64,000 nt of DNA from Tetragenococcus halophilus subsp. halophilus DSM 20339 (GTDB lineage: Bacteria > Bacillota > Bacilli > Lactobacillales > Enterococcaceae): positions 682,001-746,000 of the forward strand of contig NZ_PXYA01000001.1 of assembly GCF_003841405.1 (NCBI RefSeq), read 5' to 3'. The translations under genes and the position numbers were made by a program. Positions 32,560 to 41,422 of the stretch are shown one piece after another (within the stretch, counting starts at the first letter, position 1; each line of letters starts with the position of its first letter). The notes beneath the pieces are model-generated. The model was not told the DNA's origin. It did no database searches and was given only the letters and a program-made list of their open reading frames with translations.

Positions 32560-34199
32560 TATGTGTCAAGTTTATTGAGGTTGAATAAAAAAACCGTCTT
32601 TTGGGCAGACACGAAGTTATTTTTCAACCTCACTTTCGTTCGGTTCGCCCTCATCATCTCTAACAAAAACAAGTTTTTATTAGAGATAATTCGGGGTCAT
32701 TATTAATTGATTTAGTCCTTTGGCGAATTGGCCTAAAGGTGCACTTTTCGCTTTTCCTTCGCCCATTTGCCCTTTAAACGCACCTTCATGAGCTTGAAAG
32801 TTAGGTTTTTTCTGTACCCAACGTTTCATAGCTTGCCAACGCTTTTCTTGAGCGACCACGTCGTCCGGAAGGGCTTCGTATTGATTCAACCATCCTTCAA
32901 ATTCTTGATTCCGTAAACTATCAATGACACGAATCATGGCTTGGGCACCGGTTTTTGTCCATAAACGACCTTGGCGCTTCATGCGATAGGTGATTTTTCG
33001 ATGGGTACTTTCGATCGTGCCAATACATGCTTGGGGATCTCTGATTCCTCGTGCTTTCAATGATTTTAAATAAGGCCAATTTCTTTGAAGATAGTGATGC
33101 AGTAAACGTAAATGTTCTGAAGCCTCGGCTTCCTTTTCTTCAATCAAGCTTTCCGAGGTATCTAAAACAAGCTGGACCTCTTGCCAATCATAATGTTCAA
33201 TCGCTCGTATCATACGATGTTGGAGTTGGGGAACAAAAGGCATTCGTTCTTTAATTTTACGATGGACATGGTATCGATCACGGAAGTGTTCATGACGCAA
33301 ACAACCTAAAGCCAGTTCATCAAACACGGCTTTTTCATAGCCTGAACCGCCGTCACTATTGGAAATGACAACGGTATGACTTAAATCATAATAGGCTTGA
33401 AGATAGGCCATCATTTCTTTGTATGCTTTTTGCCGATTCAGATGACTCACAAAGTGCGGGGCGATCATCTCCGAGCGGTTCCCGACTTTCTGGCTGCCTT
33501 CGCACACTTGAAAACGATGGACTTCAAGAGATTGTTTCTTTTGTCCGTTGATCTTTACGCCATCTCCTTCCAGATATAAATAAGGCACTTTTTTCTTGGT
33601 GATAATCCCGTCATAACGACTTTCATGCGTGCTTTTGGCTTGGATGAACTCTCCCGTTTTAACCACCAATTGTTGCACGTTTTGATGACTCATACGCCAA
33701 GATGTCAAACAATCGATCGCTTGAGAAACATGACGATAGACCATCATACTGCCTAATTGAGAGACATTGCGCAGGACAAGCGAACTGTAACGAATGCCTT
33801 TTCGAATCCCTAGAAATTCATCTAAGGGGTAACGAATGTCATTGGCTTGATTTTTCATTCGTCGACGAACATAGGTCACGGGACCAAACAAAAAAGTGAT
33901 GGTTCTCTCGCTCTTGCGATCGACGCGAAAACCTTCTTTTTTACATTGCGCACAAATTTCTTTATCGAGCGTTTGAAAAGCCAATTGTGTGATCGTGGCT
34001 ATAAGTTTTGTAAAAAAGATCATCATGGCTCTTTCTCTTGCTAAAAAATTCGTTTCCTTCTTCATTACTTCCACTAAATCTGTTACAATAGAATCCATAA
34101 GAAACCGCCTTTGTTCATTAGTGCCTGTTAGCCCAATGAATAGAGTAACGGTTTCTTTTTTATTCGTCTAGAGGATACCTCAATAAATTTTACACTTAG
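32560..34199 (-). mobile_element. ISLre2-family insertion sequence, copy B
   Basis: 1640 bp, same orientation as copy A. The left end TATGTGTCAAG and the right end TTTTACACTTAG match copy A. No direct repeat is visible: the left flank is TAAAGATTGG, while the right side passes straight into a truncated IS3 end (GACACATTTTT). A deletion or recombination after insertion is therefore likely. Confidence 0.85.
32680..34098 (-). CDS. ISLre2-family transposase, copy B
   Basis: 472 aa, intact, and nearly the same as the protein at 25847, with scattered substitutions and a different final two residues. It has the CAQCKKEGFRVD, YLYLEGDGVKI and ISNSDGGSGYEK segments. The same start and AAAGGCGG site follow the hairpin at 34098-34160. 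Both copies could supply transposase. Confidence 0.9.
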   Translation of the reverse strand: MDSIVTDLVEVMKKETNFLARERAMMIFFTKLIATITQLAFQTLDKEICAQCKKEGFRVDRKSERTITFLFGPVTYVRRRMKNQANDIRYPLDEFLGIRKGIRYSSLVLRNVSQLGSMMVYRHVSQAIDCLTSWRMSHQNVQQLVVKTGEFIQAKSTHESRYDGIITKKKVPYLYLEGDGVKINGQKKQSLEVHRFQVCEGSQKVGNRSEMIAPHFVSHLNRQKAYKEMMAYLQAYYDLSHTVVISNSDGGSGYEKAVFDELALGCLRHEHFRDRYHVHRKIKERMPFVPQLQHRMIRAIEHYDWQEVQLVLDTSESLIEEKEAEASEHLRLLHHYLQRNWPYLKSLKARGIRDPQACIGTIESTHRKITYRMKRQGRLWTKTGAQAMIRVIDSLRNQEFEGWLNQYEALPDDVVAQEKRWQAMKRWVQKKPNFQAHEGAFKGQMGEGKAKSAPLGQFAKGLNQLIMTPNYL

Positions 34200-34298
34200 G
34201 ACACATTTTTCGAGAGTCTTTTTTCGAAACGAATCCACTCTCGAGAATGTGTCATCGTGGATAAGTTCCTCAAAAAAATGTGTGGGGAAACTCTAGAC

Positions 34299-35173
34299 CT
34301 ATGCCAACATTTTTGCTTGATCTTCCGCTTGCTGGGGCGTCAGGTAGTTGATATTTCCATGAATCCGTTCGCGATTGTACCAACCATTAATATATTGGAA
34401 TAAAGCGAGACGGGCTTCGTCAAAACTTCTATAGTGCTTCAAATAAACTTCTTCCTTTTTCAAGGTCGCATGAAAAGATTCAATCCCTGAATTATCATAG
34501 GGCGTTCCTTTGCGACTGTAAGAATGATTGATGTGACATTGTAGGAGAAGATTTTCAAATTCATAGCTCGTATATTGCGTGCCTAAATCTGTTTGTAAGA
34601 TGAGTCCCTTACCATCTTTTAATTGTTGATTTTGCATGGCTTGCTGAAAAGCTTCCACTACAATCGGAGTGGTCATCTGTTTACCATAAGAATAGCCAAT
34701 AATTTTACGAGAATATAAGTCCATGACAGAAGCCAAGTAAGTCCAGCCTTCTTTTTGCGTATGAATATAGGTAATATCTGCACTCCATTTTTGGTTGATC
34801 GAAGTCGTAGAGAAATCTTGTTTCAAGAGATTCTCACGCGATTCCACTTTTTCATGATTGCTTGCTGGACGATATTTTTTTCGAATAATGGAACGAATAC
34901 CAAGTTCTCGCATCAATCGTTGCACGCGCTTTAGACTGACTTTCCATCCTGACTGTATTAATTGATGCGTGATCTTAGGTGCGCCATAACGGCGCTTGCT
35001 TTTCTCGTAATTTTGTAGAATTTCTTTTTTTAATTGTTCGTTCTTTTGGCTCCTTTGGCTCGGACAACGGTTCTTGAGGCATAGTAAGTTGACTTTGATA
35101 CCTCCAGTACGTTCGTTAATGTACGTACGGGGTATTCTTGACGCTCTTTATCAATAATTTCATAAATCAACGT
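34299..35173 (-). pseudogene. IS3 orfB, frameshifted
   Basis: The sequence is close to copy 1 throughout, but the run TTCTTGGAGGC of copy 1 (plus strand) is TTCTTGAGGC here, near 35074. This one-base loss breaks the frame, leaving an open 208-codon part (34299-34925) with the integrase core. With orfA intact it could at most make a truncated OrfAB. Confidence 0.85.
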
Positions 35174-35181
35174 GTCATTAC

Positions 35182-35439
35182 TTACTCTTTCGTGAATATG
35201 GTGATAGCTTTTTTTAGGATATCAATCTCCTGTTTCATACGATGCATTTCCTTCTCCATTTGATGAATATCTGCCTGACTTTTGCCGGTTTCTTCATCCG
35301 GGGTATACGCTTTTTTCCAGTTATATATCGTTGCTTCTGAAATCCCATATTCACGTGCCAAAGAAGGAACACTTTGTCCTTGTTCATTTAATTGAAGAAT
35401 CAATTCTCTTGTTTCTTGGTTGTATTGTTTTGCCATCAT
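35182..35439 (-). CDS. IS3-family OrfA, copy 3
   Basis: Same protein as the orfA of copy 1 (HTH plus coiled coil), with the same AAAGGA site before the ATG at 35439, promoter (TGGACA, 16 bases, TATAAT) and slippery run of seven A. OrfA alone is known to repress IS3-family transposition, so this copy could damp copy 1. Confidence 0.88.
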   Translation of the reverse strand: MMAKQYNQETRELILQLNEQGQSVPSLAREYGISEATIYNWKKAYTPDEETGKSQADIHQMEKEMHRMKQEIDILKKAITIFTKE

Positions 35440-35556
35440 TGAACATCCTTTCATAGAATATTATAGTACTCTACAAAAATGTGTCCATAAAACTAACCTA
35501 ACACCATATATTCAAAATTTTGATTATTGAGACGCCTAGTATTTCTTTTCATCAAA

Positions 35557-35604
35557 ACATAAAAGACCCTTCTTCTTTATAACAAGAAGAAGGGTCTTTT
35601 ATGA
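35557..35604. terminator. Terminator of the second 75-aa gene
   Basis: AAAAGACCCTTCTTCTT and AAGAAGAAGGGTCTTTT form a perfect 17-bp stem with a 6-base loop, and it works in both directions. Confidence 0.92.
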
Positions 35605-35618
35605 TATATTTTGTTATT

Positions 35619-35846
35619 TTAACTAAAAAAATAATTATTTTTCATTGAGTATTTAACGTCTGAAATATCTACAGTAACCAATCGACTCTCATCTACTTTT
35701 TCTTGATCTACGAGATCGTAATTTTCCACTTCAAAAACAATCGTCGAACCCTCTACGCTTTTTACATTTCCGATAAAGGTGCGATGAAAATGTCTCGGCT
35801 GAACTTTATAGCGTTCCCCTACTTGAATATTTTCTATTACATTCAT
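35619..35846 (-). CDS. Conserved 75-aa protein of unknown function, paralogue 2
   Basis: 75 aa beginning MNVIENIQVGERYKVQP, aligned without gaps to the protein at 13507. The unchanged core is HFHRTFIGNVKSV, VFEVENY, LVDQEK, SRLVTVDI, DVKY and NNYFFS. The start has a G-rich site (TAGGGGGT) upstream. It has its own terminator and a conserved upstream region, so it is a single-gene transcript. The strong conservation of both copies suggests selection. The fold looks like a small beta barrel; function is unknown. Confidence 0.72.
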   Translation of the reverse strand: MNVIENIQVGERYKVQPRHFHRTFIGNVKSVEGSTIVFEVENYDLVDQEKVDESRLVTVDISDVKYSMKNNYFFS

Positions 35847-35885
35847 CAGTTTTACCCCCTAAAATAAACTTATAAAATCATTACT

Positions 35886-35948
35886 ATAATATATACATAA
35901 CATGTATATATTAAACATACAAGGTTTTTGATAAAAAAAGTTTTTAAA
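35886..35948 (-). promoter_or_regulatory. Conserved upstream region of paralogue 2
   Basis: Nearly the same as 13776-13838, including ACATGTATATATTAAACATA, CAAGG and the trailing A/T tracts. In the rest of 35949-36110 I see only AT-rich sequence. Confidence 0.55.
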
Positions 35949-36110
35949 AAGCTAAATTTCTTTAATAGATATAGACCAATAATATTTATATCTTTATTTT
36001 CAACCTATAAATTAGACATTATTTTATCTTTTCAGTGTATATACCAATTATCGAAAAAACTATAGTTTATACACTTTTTAATCCAATAACTAAAATATAT
36101 TATATCTATA

Positions 36111-36156
36111 AAAAAAAAGCTCTTTTTGTATAGCTTTTAATACTATACAAAAAGAA
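36111..36156 (-). terminator. Terminator of the pyruvyl-transferase-like gene
   Basis: CTTTTTGTATAG and CTATACAAAAAG form a 12-bp stem followed on the minus strand by eight T. It lies just downstream of the stop at 36167. Confidence 0.88.
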
Positions 36157-36166
36157 CCTTGACTTC

Positions 36167-36658
36167 TTATTTTATATCAATTTTACGAAAAACATTTCCA
36201 ACTTTATGCATAAAACTGGATTCTTCTTTATTCAATGCATTTTTGAGGTCTTCATTTTGTTTTTCTAAATCTTTTATTTTTTTCTTATCTTTTCGTTCGT
36301 TTGTTTCATATTGTTTATTTTTATCTTTTACTCTTTTTAGCCCATCTGCTCTTCTTTTCTCGTAACCTTGTAGCCTATCGGCTAATTCATTTATTTCTAA
36401 CCGATTAATCGGTCTAATTAATTCGGGAAGTTTCATCTCCTCAAGCACAGTGTCCAGTGGCGCTGGTTTATCATAACGATAAATGTGGTCAAGTTCATTT
36501 AATTCAAGAAACTGGAGAAATCGTTCAAAGTTCTCTTTTTGAACCTTTTCTGGTGCATGAAAGTCAACTTTTTCAATTAACGAGCTTAGGGTTGTATCAT
36601 CTGTAATCTTATTGGCCCAAACATGTGTTAAATTGTGATAGTCAGTTAACTCTCTCAT
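36167..36658 (-). pseudogene. C-terminal part of the broken pyruvyl-transferase-like gene
   Basis: 163 codons. The first 20 residues (MRELTDYHNLTHVW) continue the catalytic domain whose main part ends at 36655. Residues 90-140 are a highly charged coiled coil (RLQGYEKRRADGLKRVKDKN and onward). The 62-bp insertion at 36681-36742 moves this part out of frame with the front. It may still be translated alone, since an ATG is present, but without the catalytic part this would be only an adaptor-like piece. Confidence 0.7.
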
Positions 36659-36742
36659 CCGCGCATCTTTTGGAATAAGCCTACCGCAATTGGCATTCCG
36701 AATGTCAACTTAACTCTCATCCGCGCATCTTTTGGAATAAGC
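36652..36742. repeat. 29-bp direct repeat spaced by 33 bp, breaking the pyruvyl-transferase gene
   Basis: CTCTCATCCGCGCATCTTTT plus nine more bases occur at 36652-36680 and again at 36714-36742. The offset of 62 bases is not a multiple of three. Removing one unit plus the 33-base spacer restores a continuous frame ...IPKDARMRELTDYHN. Confidence 0.88.
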
Positions 36743-37635
36743 AAACTAGGTGTACCAGCGATCGTAGCAGTAATATTTCCATGTAAACGTGAGCCTACAG
36801 CTAAATCTGGTTTTTTTAGAAAATCGATCCAAGATTTTGCATTGATCGGAAAGCGAACTCTATCTTCTTTATAAAATTTATGTGTTATGTTAACAGGATA
36901 ATGTTCAGTATTTTTTTTTAACTTTTCATTCCCTAAATAAGTCATTTTTAACTCTTTTTGCCATTGCGGGATAAAATAATAATTTGGATACTCTACTGAT
37001 GAACGTTCCATAAATTTTAACACATTATCGGGCGATAATTTTGAACCATTAAGAGCAATCAACGAATCTTTTGTTATCGTCGTATCACGAATATTTAAGT
37101 CAGGGCCAAAACTATACATAGAAGGACAACCAATGACTATGTGGTCCTTACCTTCTTTAAAGCCCAGTGAAGTTAAATAATCAGCTGTAATTTGTCCACG
37201 AACACCGATAGTAGTAGAATGTTCTAATACTGCTTTGACAAATTCCTTTACTTCCTTATCAAAAGGGAAACCTTCTTTTAGATTCGGTTCAAATGGCGCT
37301 TTTAAACCAACCCCTATGACAATAATTGGTATTTTTAACTTTTTAAATAGTTTCGTATAACCTTTAAGTTGTTTAACAAAAGGTTCTCTAAAAGCGTCTG
37401 CCAAGGGTATAATATATGCATCATATGTCTTGTTAATTTTTTCTGCGTCATTTTCGTTAATCCGATAATTGTCAGGAGTAATTTCTACGTCATCAGTTGT
37501 TAAATTACGGTAAACTGAAAAAGCATAAATTAAATTTCCAACATTACCGCCAATTCTTGTATTTATTACCATATCCTCTGCCGTTTTAACATCAGTGGGT
37601 GCTATACCAGAACGCATTAAATATTTTTTAACCAT
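36655..37635 (-). pseudogene. Polysaccharide pyruvyl transferase family protein, broken at the 3' side
   Basis: 326 codons with the family layout: NVGNLIYAFSVYRNL at the N-terminus, IPIIVIGVGLKAPFE, GVRGQITADYLTSLGF and the C-terminal SRLHGNITATIAGTPSLLIP. Members add ketal pyruvate to glycan sugars using phosphoenolpyruvate; here teichoic acid glycosyl groups are a possible substrate. After KDAR the frame reads 19 foreign residues and stops because of the 62-bp duplication. The missing tail lies at 36167-36658. The ATG has AGGAG upstream and overlaps the previous remnant by 8 bases. The catalytic core is nearly complete, so residual activity cannot be ruled out. Confidence 0.75.
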
Positions 37636-37933
37636 AAATTTCTCCTATATCTTTATTTTTTTCTTCTGCTTGTTCAGAAAATAAATGATCAACTAATCTT
37701 TCACTTGATTTACCATCTTGATATTTAAAATGCTTATCCAAAAATTTTGGAACTTTCTCCTGCTCAAAGTCTTCTTCTTTTAAGGCAATAATTAAGTCGT
37801 CAAAAGTTTCCACGATTTTTCCAGGAACAAAAGCTTCATAAGGCTCGTAAAAATCTCTAGAAGTAATATAATCCTCTAAGTCAAAAGCATAAAACAACAT
37901 CGGTCTTTTGAAGACGGCAAATTCATAAATCAT
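37628..37933 (-). pseudogene. C-terminal fragment of a CDP-glycerol glycerophosphotransferase
   Basis: 101 codons starting within the post-DYSS segment of the family ([21 protein letters not shown]) and running to the normal C-terminus. All catalytic motifs (WHG, PTWR, PHP, DYSS) are absent. Its 5' side is joined to the tarI stub, so one deletion removed the end of tarI, whatever lay between, and most of this gene. Confidence 0.85.
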
Positions 37934-38063
37934 TGATTAAAAGAAACTTTTCTATCGTATGTATAAGTATCGGTTTACCATCTAAATCTAAAAATTGTTT
38001 AGGTAAAGGAACATTTCCCATCCTAGAACCTGAACCGCCTGCTAATATACCTGCATAAATCAT
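37923..38063 (-). pseudogene. tarI: tarI stub (CDP-ribitol pyrophosphorylase N-terminus)
   Basis: 46 codons: [16 protein letters not shown], then [24 protein letters not shown], the nucleotide-binding N-terminus of IspD/TarI cytidylyltransferases and very close to TarI as known from Gram-positives. It keeps a good AGGAG site. The frame ends at a TGA just after the junction with the glycerophosphotransferase remnant. TarI makes CDP-ribitol for ribitol teichoic acid, so this is a relic of such a pathway. It can only be read in the sequence, not from an annotated frame. Confidence 0.8.
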
Positions 38064-38224
38064 TTACTAACTCTCCTCATAAATTTTTACTATTATTTTC
38101 GACACTATGTTTTTTTAATCGTAGCATGTTATAAAGGAGAAAACAATTGGAATCAACAACCATATATTAAAATAACAATAATGAACTTTTATTAAATGGA
38201 AAATACTTTTTCATTTAATAAAAA

Positions 38225-38262
38225 ATAAACCTCAAAGACTATCTAAAGTCTCCGAGGTTTAA
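38225..38262 (-). terminator. Terminator of asnS
   Basis: AAACCTC/GAGGTTT with inner AGACT/AGTCT forms the stem; on the minus strand it is followed by TTTATTTTTTATT. I see nothing else between 38064 and 38224. Confidence 0.88.
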
Positions 38263-38278
38263 GCAAATTTTTCGTTTT

Positions 38279-39577
38279 TTACGGATAAATCCGATTCAAT
38301 AAACGTGGGAATGGAATGGCTTCACGCACGTGTTCGATCCCAGCTAACCAAGTTACTGTTCTTTCTAGTCCTAGCCCGAAACCTGTATGTGGGACTGAAC
38401 CATATCTACGTAAATCTAGGTACCAGGAATATTCATTTTCATCCAAACCATAATTTCTGATTTGTTCTAATAAATAATTATAATCAGTTGCCCGCTCGGA
38501 GCCACCAATAATTTCGCCATACCCTTCTGGAGCGATCAAATCAGCACAAATCACAACATCATCTCTGGTAGGATGAGGCTTCATGTAAAAAGGTTTTGTA
38601 TCTTTTGGATAATTTAAAATAAATACCGGCTGATCAAATGAATTTGCAATAAATGTTTCATGCGGCGCCCCGAAATCTTCGCCCCATTCAATATCCTCAA
38701 AACCATTTTCTTTTAACATACTTACTGCATCATCATAAGAAATCCTTGGATAAGGTAATTTAGTATATTTCTCTAATACTGAACGATCACGCTCTAAAAC
38801 ATGTAAAGCATAATCGCAATTATCTAACAGGCTTTGCACTAGAAATGCTACATATTCTTCTTGAATATCTAGACTTTCTTCTTGATGCATAAAAGCCATT
38901 TCTGGCTCCATCATCCAAAATTCAATCAAATGGCGACGTGTTTTGGATTTTTCCGCCCGAAAAGTTGGACCAAAGGAAAATACTTTGCCAAAAGCCATCG
39001 CAGCAGCTTCCATATACAATTGTCCAGATTGTGATAAATAAGCTTTTTGATCAAAATAATTTGTTTCAAATAAATCGGTCGTACCTTCTGGCGCAGATCC
39101 AGTTAAAATCGGTGGATCTACTTTAGTAAAGTGACGATCATTGAAAAATTCGTAAGTCGCGCGAATAATTTCATTGCGCACTTGCATAATGGCATGTTGT
39201 TTAGAAGAACGTAACCACAAATGACGATGATCCATTAAAAATTCTGTTCCATGCTCTTTGGGAGTAATAGGATAATCATGACTTTCGCCAACCACTTCAA
39301 TATCTTGTACACCTAATTCATAACCAAACTTTGAACGACTATCTTCTCTAATTTCACCAGTAACCCAAATTGAAGTTTCTTGTGGTAATTCTTTTGCTAA
39401 GTGAAATATCTCTTCAGAAACATCATTTTTTACGACAACACCTTGAAAGTAAGCTGTACCATCGCGTAATTGCAAAAATGCGATTTTCCCACTAGAGCGT
39501 TTATTAGCTACCCAAGCGCCGATCTTTACAACTTCACCTACATGCTTGTTGGCATCGATAATTTGAATTTTTTCCAA
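38279..39577 (-). CDS. asnS: Asparagine--tRNA ligase
   Basis: 432 aa, class II aminoacyl-tRNA synthetase of normal length. The N-terminal OB fold ([20 protein letters not shown]) binds the anticodon. Motif 2 is [21 protein letters not shown] and motif 3 is [27 protein letters not shown] and the absence of aspartyl-type features favour Asn over Asp. It charges tRNA-Asn in the cytosol. The start is TTG (39577) with GGAGAG six bases upstream. It follows aspB closely and ends the leftward block dinG-tseB-aspB-asnS, an order usual in Lactobacillales. Confidence 0.95.
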   Translation of the reverse strand: MEKIQIIDANKHVGEVVKIGAWVANKRSSGKIAFLQLRDGTAYFQGVVVKNDVSEEIFHLAKELPQETSIWVTGEIREDSRSKFGYELGVQDIEVVGESHDYPITPKEHGTEFLMDHRHLWLRSSKQHAIMQVRNEIIRATYEFFNDRHFTKVDPPILTGSAPEGTTDLFETNYFDQKAYLSQSGQLYMEAAAMAFGKVFSFGPTFRAEKSKTRRHLIEFWMMEPEMAFMHQEESLDIQEEYVAFLVQSLLDNCDYALHVLERDRSVLEKYTKLPYPRISYDDAVSMLKENGFEDIEWGEDFGAPHETFIANSFDQPVFILNYPKDTKPFYMKPHPTRDDVVICADLIAPEGYGEIIGGSERATDYNYLLEQIRNYGLDENEYSWYLDLRRYGSVPHTGFGLGLERTVTWLAGIEHVREAIPFPRLLNRIYP

Positions 39578-39614
39578 TTGTGTCTCTCCATTCTATATAC
39601 TACATTTAACATTT

Positions 39615-40811
39615 TTAATTTTGTCGTTTTTTCTCTACGAATTCTTTTATTCGTTTCACCATTTCTTCCAACGTTCTCATATCTGTTGCATAGCTGATAC
39701 GGATATTTTCATTGGAGCCAAAACCTTGGCCTGTAACAGTAGCTACATGAGCTTCATTTAATAAAGCCTCTGTAAATTCAGTTACGTCATTATAACCACA
39801 AATTTCCATTGTTTCTTTTACATTAGGAAAGAAATAAAAGGCGCCTTGCGGTCTTTGCAATTTAAATCCAGGGATCTCTAATAATAATGGATAGATGCGT
39901 TTCATACGCTCTTCAAAAGCTTTGCGCATTTCCTCTACAGAATCTTGTGGACCATTTAATGCTTCTGCTGCTGCATATTGACTAGCGGCTGCCGGATTAC
40001 TTGTCGACTGCGAAGCAATATCTGACATTGCTTTAATCAAGTCTTTGTCACCAGCAACAAATCCAATGCGCCAACCAGTCATCGAATATGACTTAGAAAC
40101 ACCATTAACGATCAATGTTTGCCGACGAATTTTCTCAGAGATAGTAGCAATAGGTGTAAATACATTATCATCATAAACGAGCCGTCCATAAATATCGTCA
40201 GAAACAATCAATATATCATGCTCAACTGCCCACGCTCCAATTTTTTCGAGTTCTTCTTTGCTATAAATCATACCTGTTGGATTTGAAGGGGAGTTTAAAA
40301 TGACTGCCTTGGTATTTTTAGTCCTTGCTTCTTCTAATTGCTCAGCGGTCACCTTAAATTGATTTTCTTCCTTACCTTTAACAAAAATAGGCGTCCCTGC
40401 AGCTAATTTTACTTGTTCCCCATAACTCACCCAATAAGGAACAGGGATGATCACTTCGTCCCCTTGATTTAAAATTGCTTGGAATAAGGTATAAAGTGCA
40501 AATTTCGCGCCATCAGTTACCATTGTTTCTGATGTATCATAGCTTAAGCCATAATATTTTTTCAAATAAGCAACGATGGCTTGTTTTAACTGCGGAATCC
40601 CCGCTGTAGGTGTATAAAAACTCGTTTTTCCAGAACGAATTGCTTCCACAGCAGCTTCTTGGATATGAACTGGGGTAGTAAAATCTGGTTCTCCGACAGT
40701 TAAACTTAAAACATCAGCGCCTTGCGCCTTTAATTGTTTTGCTTTTTCTGAAGCCCCTAAAGTTACAGAAGGCTCTAAATTCTCGGATCGTTGTGAAAAT
40801 CTCATGTACAT
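39615..40811 (-). CDS. aspB: Pyridoxal-phosphate aminotransferase, aspartate aminotransferase type
   Basis: 398 aa, class I/II fold type I aminotransferase. SLTVGEPDF at the N-terminus, NSPSNPTG (about 173-180), DDIYGRLVY and the Schiff-base lysine Lys240 in NGVSKSYSMTGWRIG are all present, as is the C-terminal NIRISYAT arginine. It interconverts aspartate and oxaloacetate with 2-oxoglutarate and may accept other amino acids. Two starts are possible: ATG 40811 with AAAGGG very near, or the third-residue ATG with better spacing. It lies between the tseB-like gene and asnS. Confidence 0.92.
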   Translation of the reverse strand: MYMRFSQRSENLEPSVTLGASEKAKQLKAQGADVLSLTVGEPDFTTPVHIQEAAVEAIRSGKTSFYTPTAGIPQLKQAIVAYLKKYYGLSYDTSETMVTDGAKFALYTLFQAILNQGDEVIIPVPYWVSYGEQVKLAAGTPIFVKGKEENQFKVTAEQLEEARTKNTKAVILNSPSNPTGMIYSKEELEKIGAWAVEHDILIVSDDIYGRLVYDDNVFTPIATISEKIRRQTLIVNGVSKSYSMTGWRIGFVAGDKDLIKAMSDIASQSTSNPAAASQYAAAEALNGPQDSVEEMRKAFEERMKRIYPLLLEIPGFKLQRPQGAFYFFPNVKETMEICGYNDVTEFTEALLNEAHVATVTGQGFGSNENIRISYATDMRTLEEMVKRIKEFVEKKRQN

Positions 40812-40832
40812 ACATCCCTTTCTAATTACAAG

Positions 40833-41354
40833 CTAGATATCCTGAAGATCTTTGACTTCTTCTCCATCTTCAAATTGCAGTAAGTAATAATTACTATCCT
40901 CTCCATCTTCGTCATCAGTAGTGACAACTTCCCAAACTGGTGTGTCATCTACCATGCCTAAGCTTGCTTTTTCAATACTTTCATCTTCATGTTCCTGTAA
41001 CACTGCCTGCTTTGCCTCTAGTTCGGTCAATCCGTCATCTTGCTGTTCAATTGTTACTTTATTTCCCGATTCCGGAATAATCACAGCCAATGCTTGGTCA
41101 TTTTTATCTTTTCCCATTACCGTAAAATAGTTTTCATCACGCCTAAACCAATAAAAATCATCCACGGTATCAATATTCGCATATTCTTCGGCAATTTCTA
41201 CTGCTTCTTTTTTTGCTTGTCGCATTGGACGTGAAGCACGAATATAAAAAATTATAGAAAAGAAAATAATGAAAAGCAAAACCATGCTGATGACAAATAA
41301 AACAGTGACTTTCTGTTTTTCTCTTTTTTCATTATCTGGCACTTTTAAACGCAC
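40833..41354 (-). CDS. TseB/YpmB-like membrane protein (DUF5590)
   Basis: 173 aa with a basic N-terminus (NEKREKQK) and one membrane segment at about residues 17-37 (VLFVISMVLLFIIFFSIIFYI), followed by an outside domain of cystatin-like repeats (PMRQAKKEAVEIAEEYANI, EAKQAVLQEHEDESI). The family includes B. subtilis TseB, a partner of the elongation penicillin-binding protein PBP2A. The neighbours dinG and aspB match the position of ypmB in related genomes. It probably shares a transcript with aspB, 21 bases downstream. Confidence 0.8.
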   Translation of the reverse strand: MRLKVPDNEKREKQKVTVLFVISMVLLFIIFFSIIFYIRASRPMRQAKKEAVEIAEEYANIDTVDDFYWFRRDENYFTVMGKDKNDQALAVIIPESGNKVTIEQQDDGLTELEAKQAVLQEHEDESIEKASLGMVDDTPVWEVVTTDDEDGEDSNYYLLQFEDGEEVKDLQDI

Positions 41355-41422
41355 CCTTTCTTTTTAGCTAATCTCTATTATACAAAAAGTTAGATGGAAA
41401 CTGTACCATTTTTATACAAAAT

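Larger units (their letters stand above)
34200..35506 (-). mobile_element. IS3-family insertion sequence, copy 3 (degenerate)
   Basis: 1307 bp. The right end is identical to copy 1 up to CTAACACCA. At the left, about 21 terminal bases are missing where ISLre2 copy B begins. The 3' hairpin has been deleted (about 64 bases), and orfB has a one-base deletion. It is probably immobile by itself. Confidence 0.85.

Noticed and set aside
25727-34199. True composite transposon carrying the second tag cassette
   Set aside because: Copy A has its own target duplication on both sides and copy B none on its right, so a single joint insertion is not supported.
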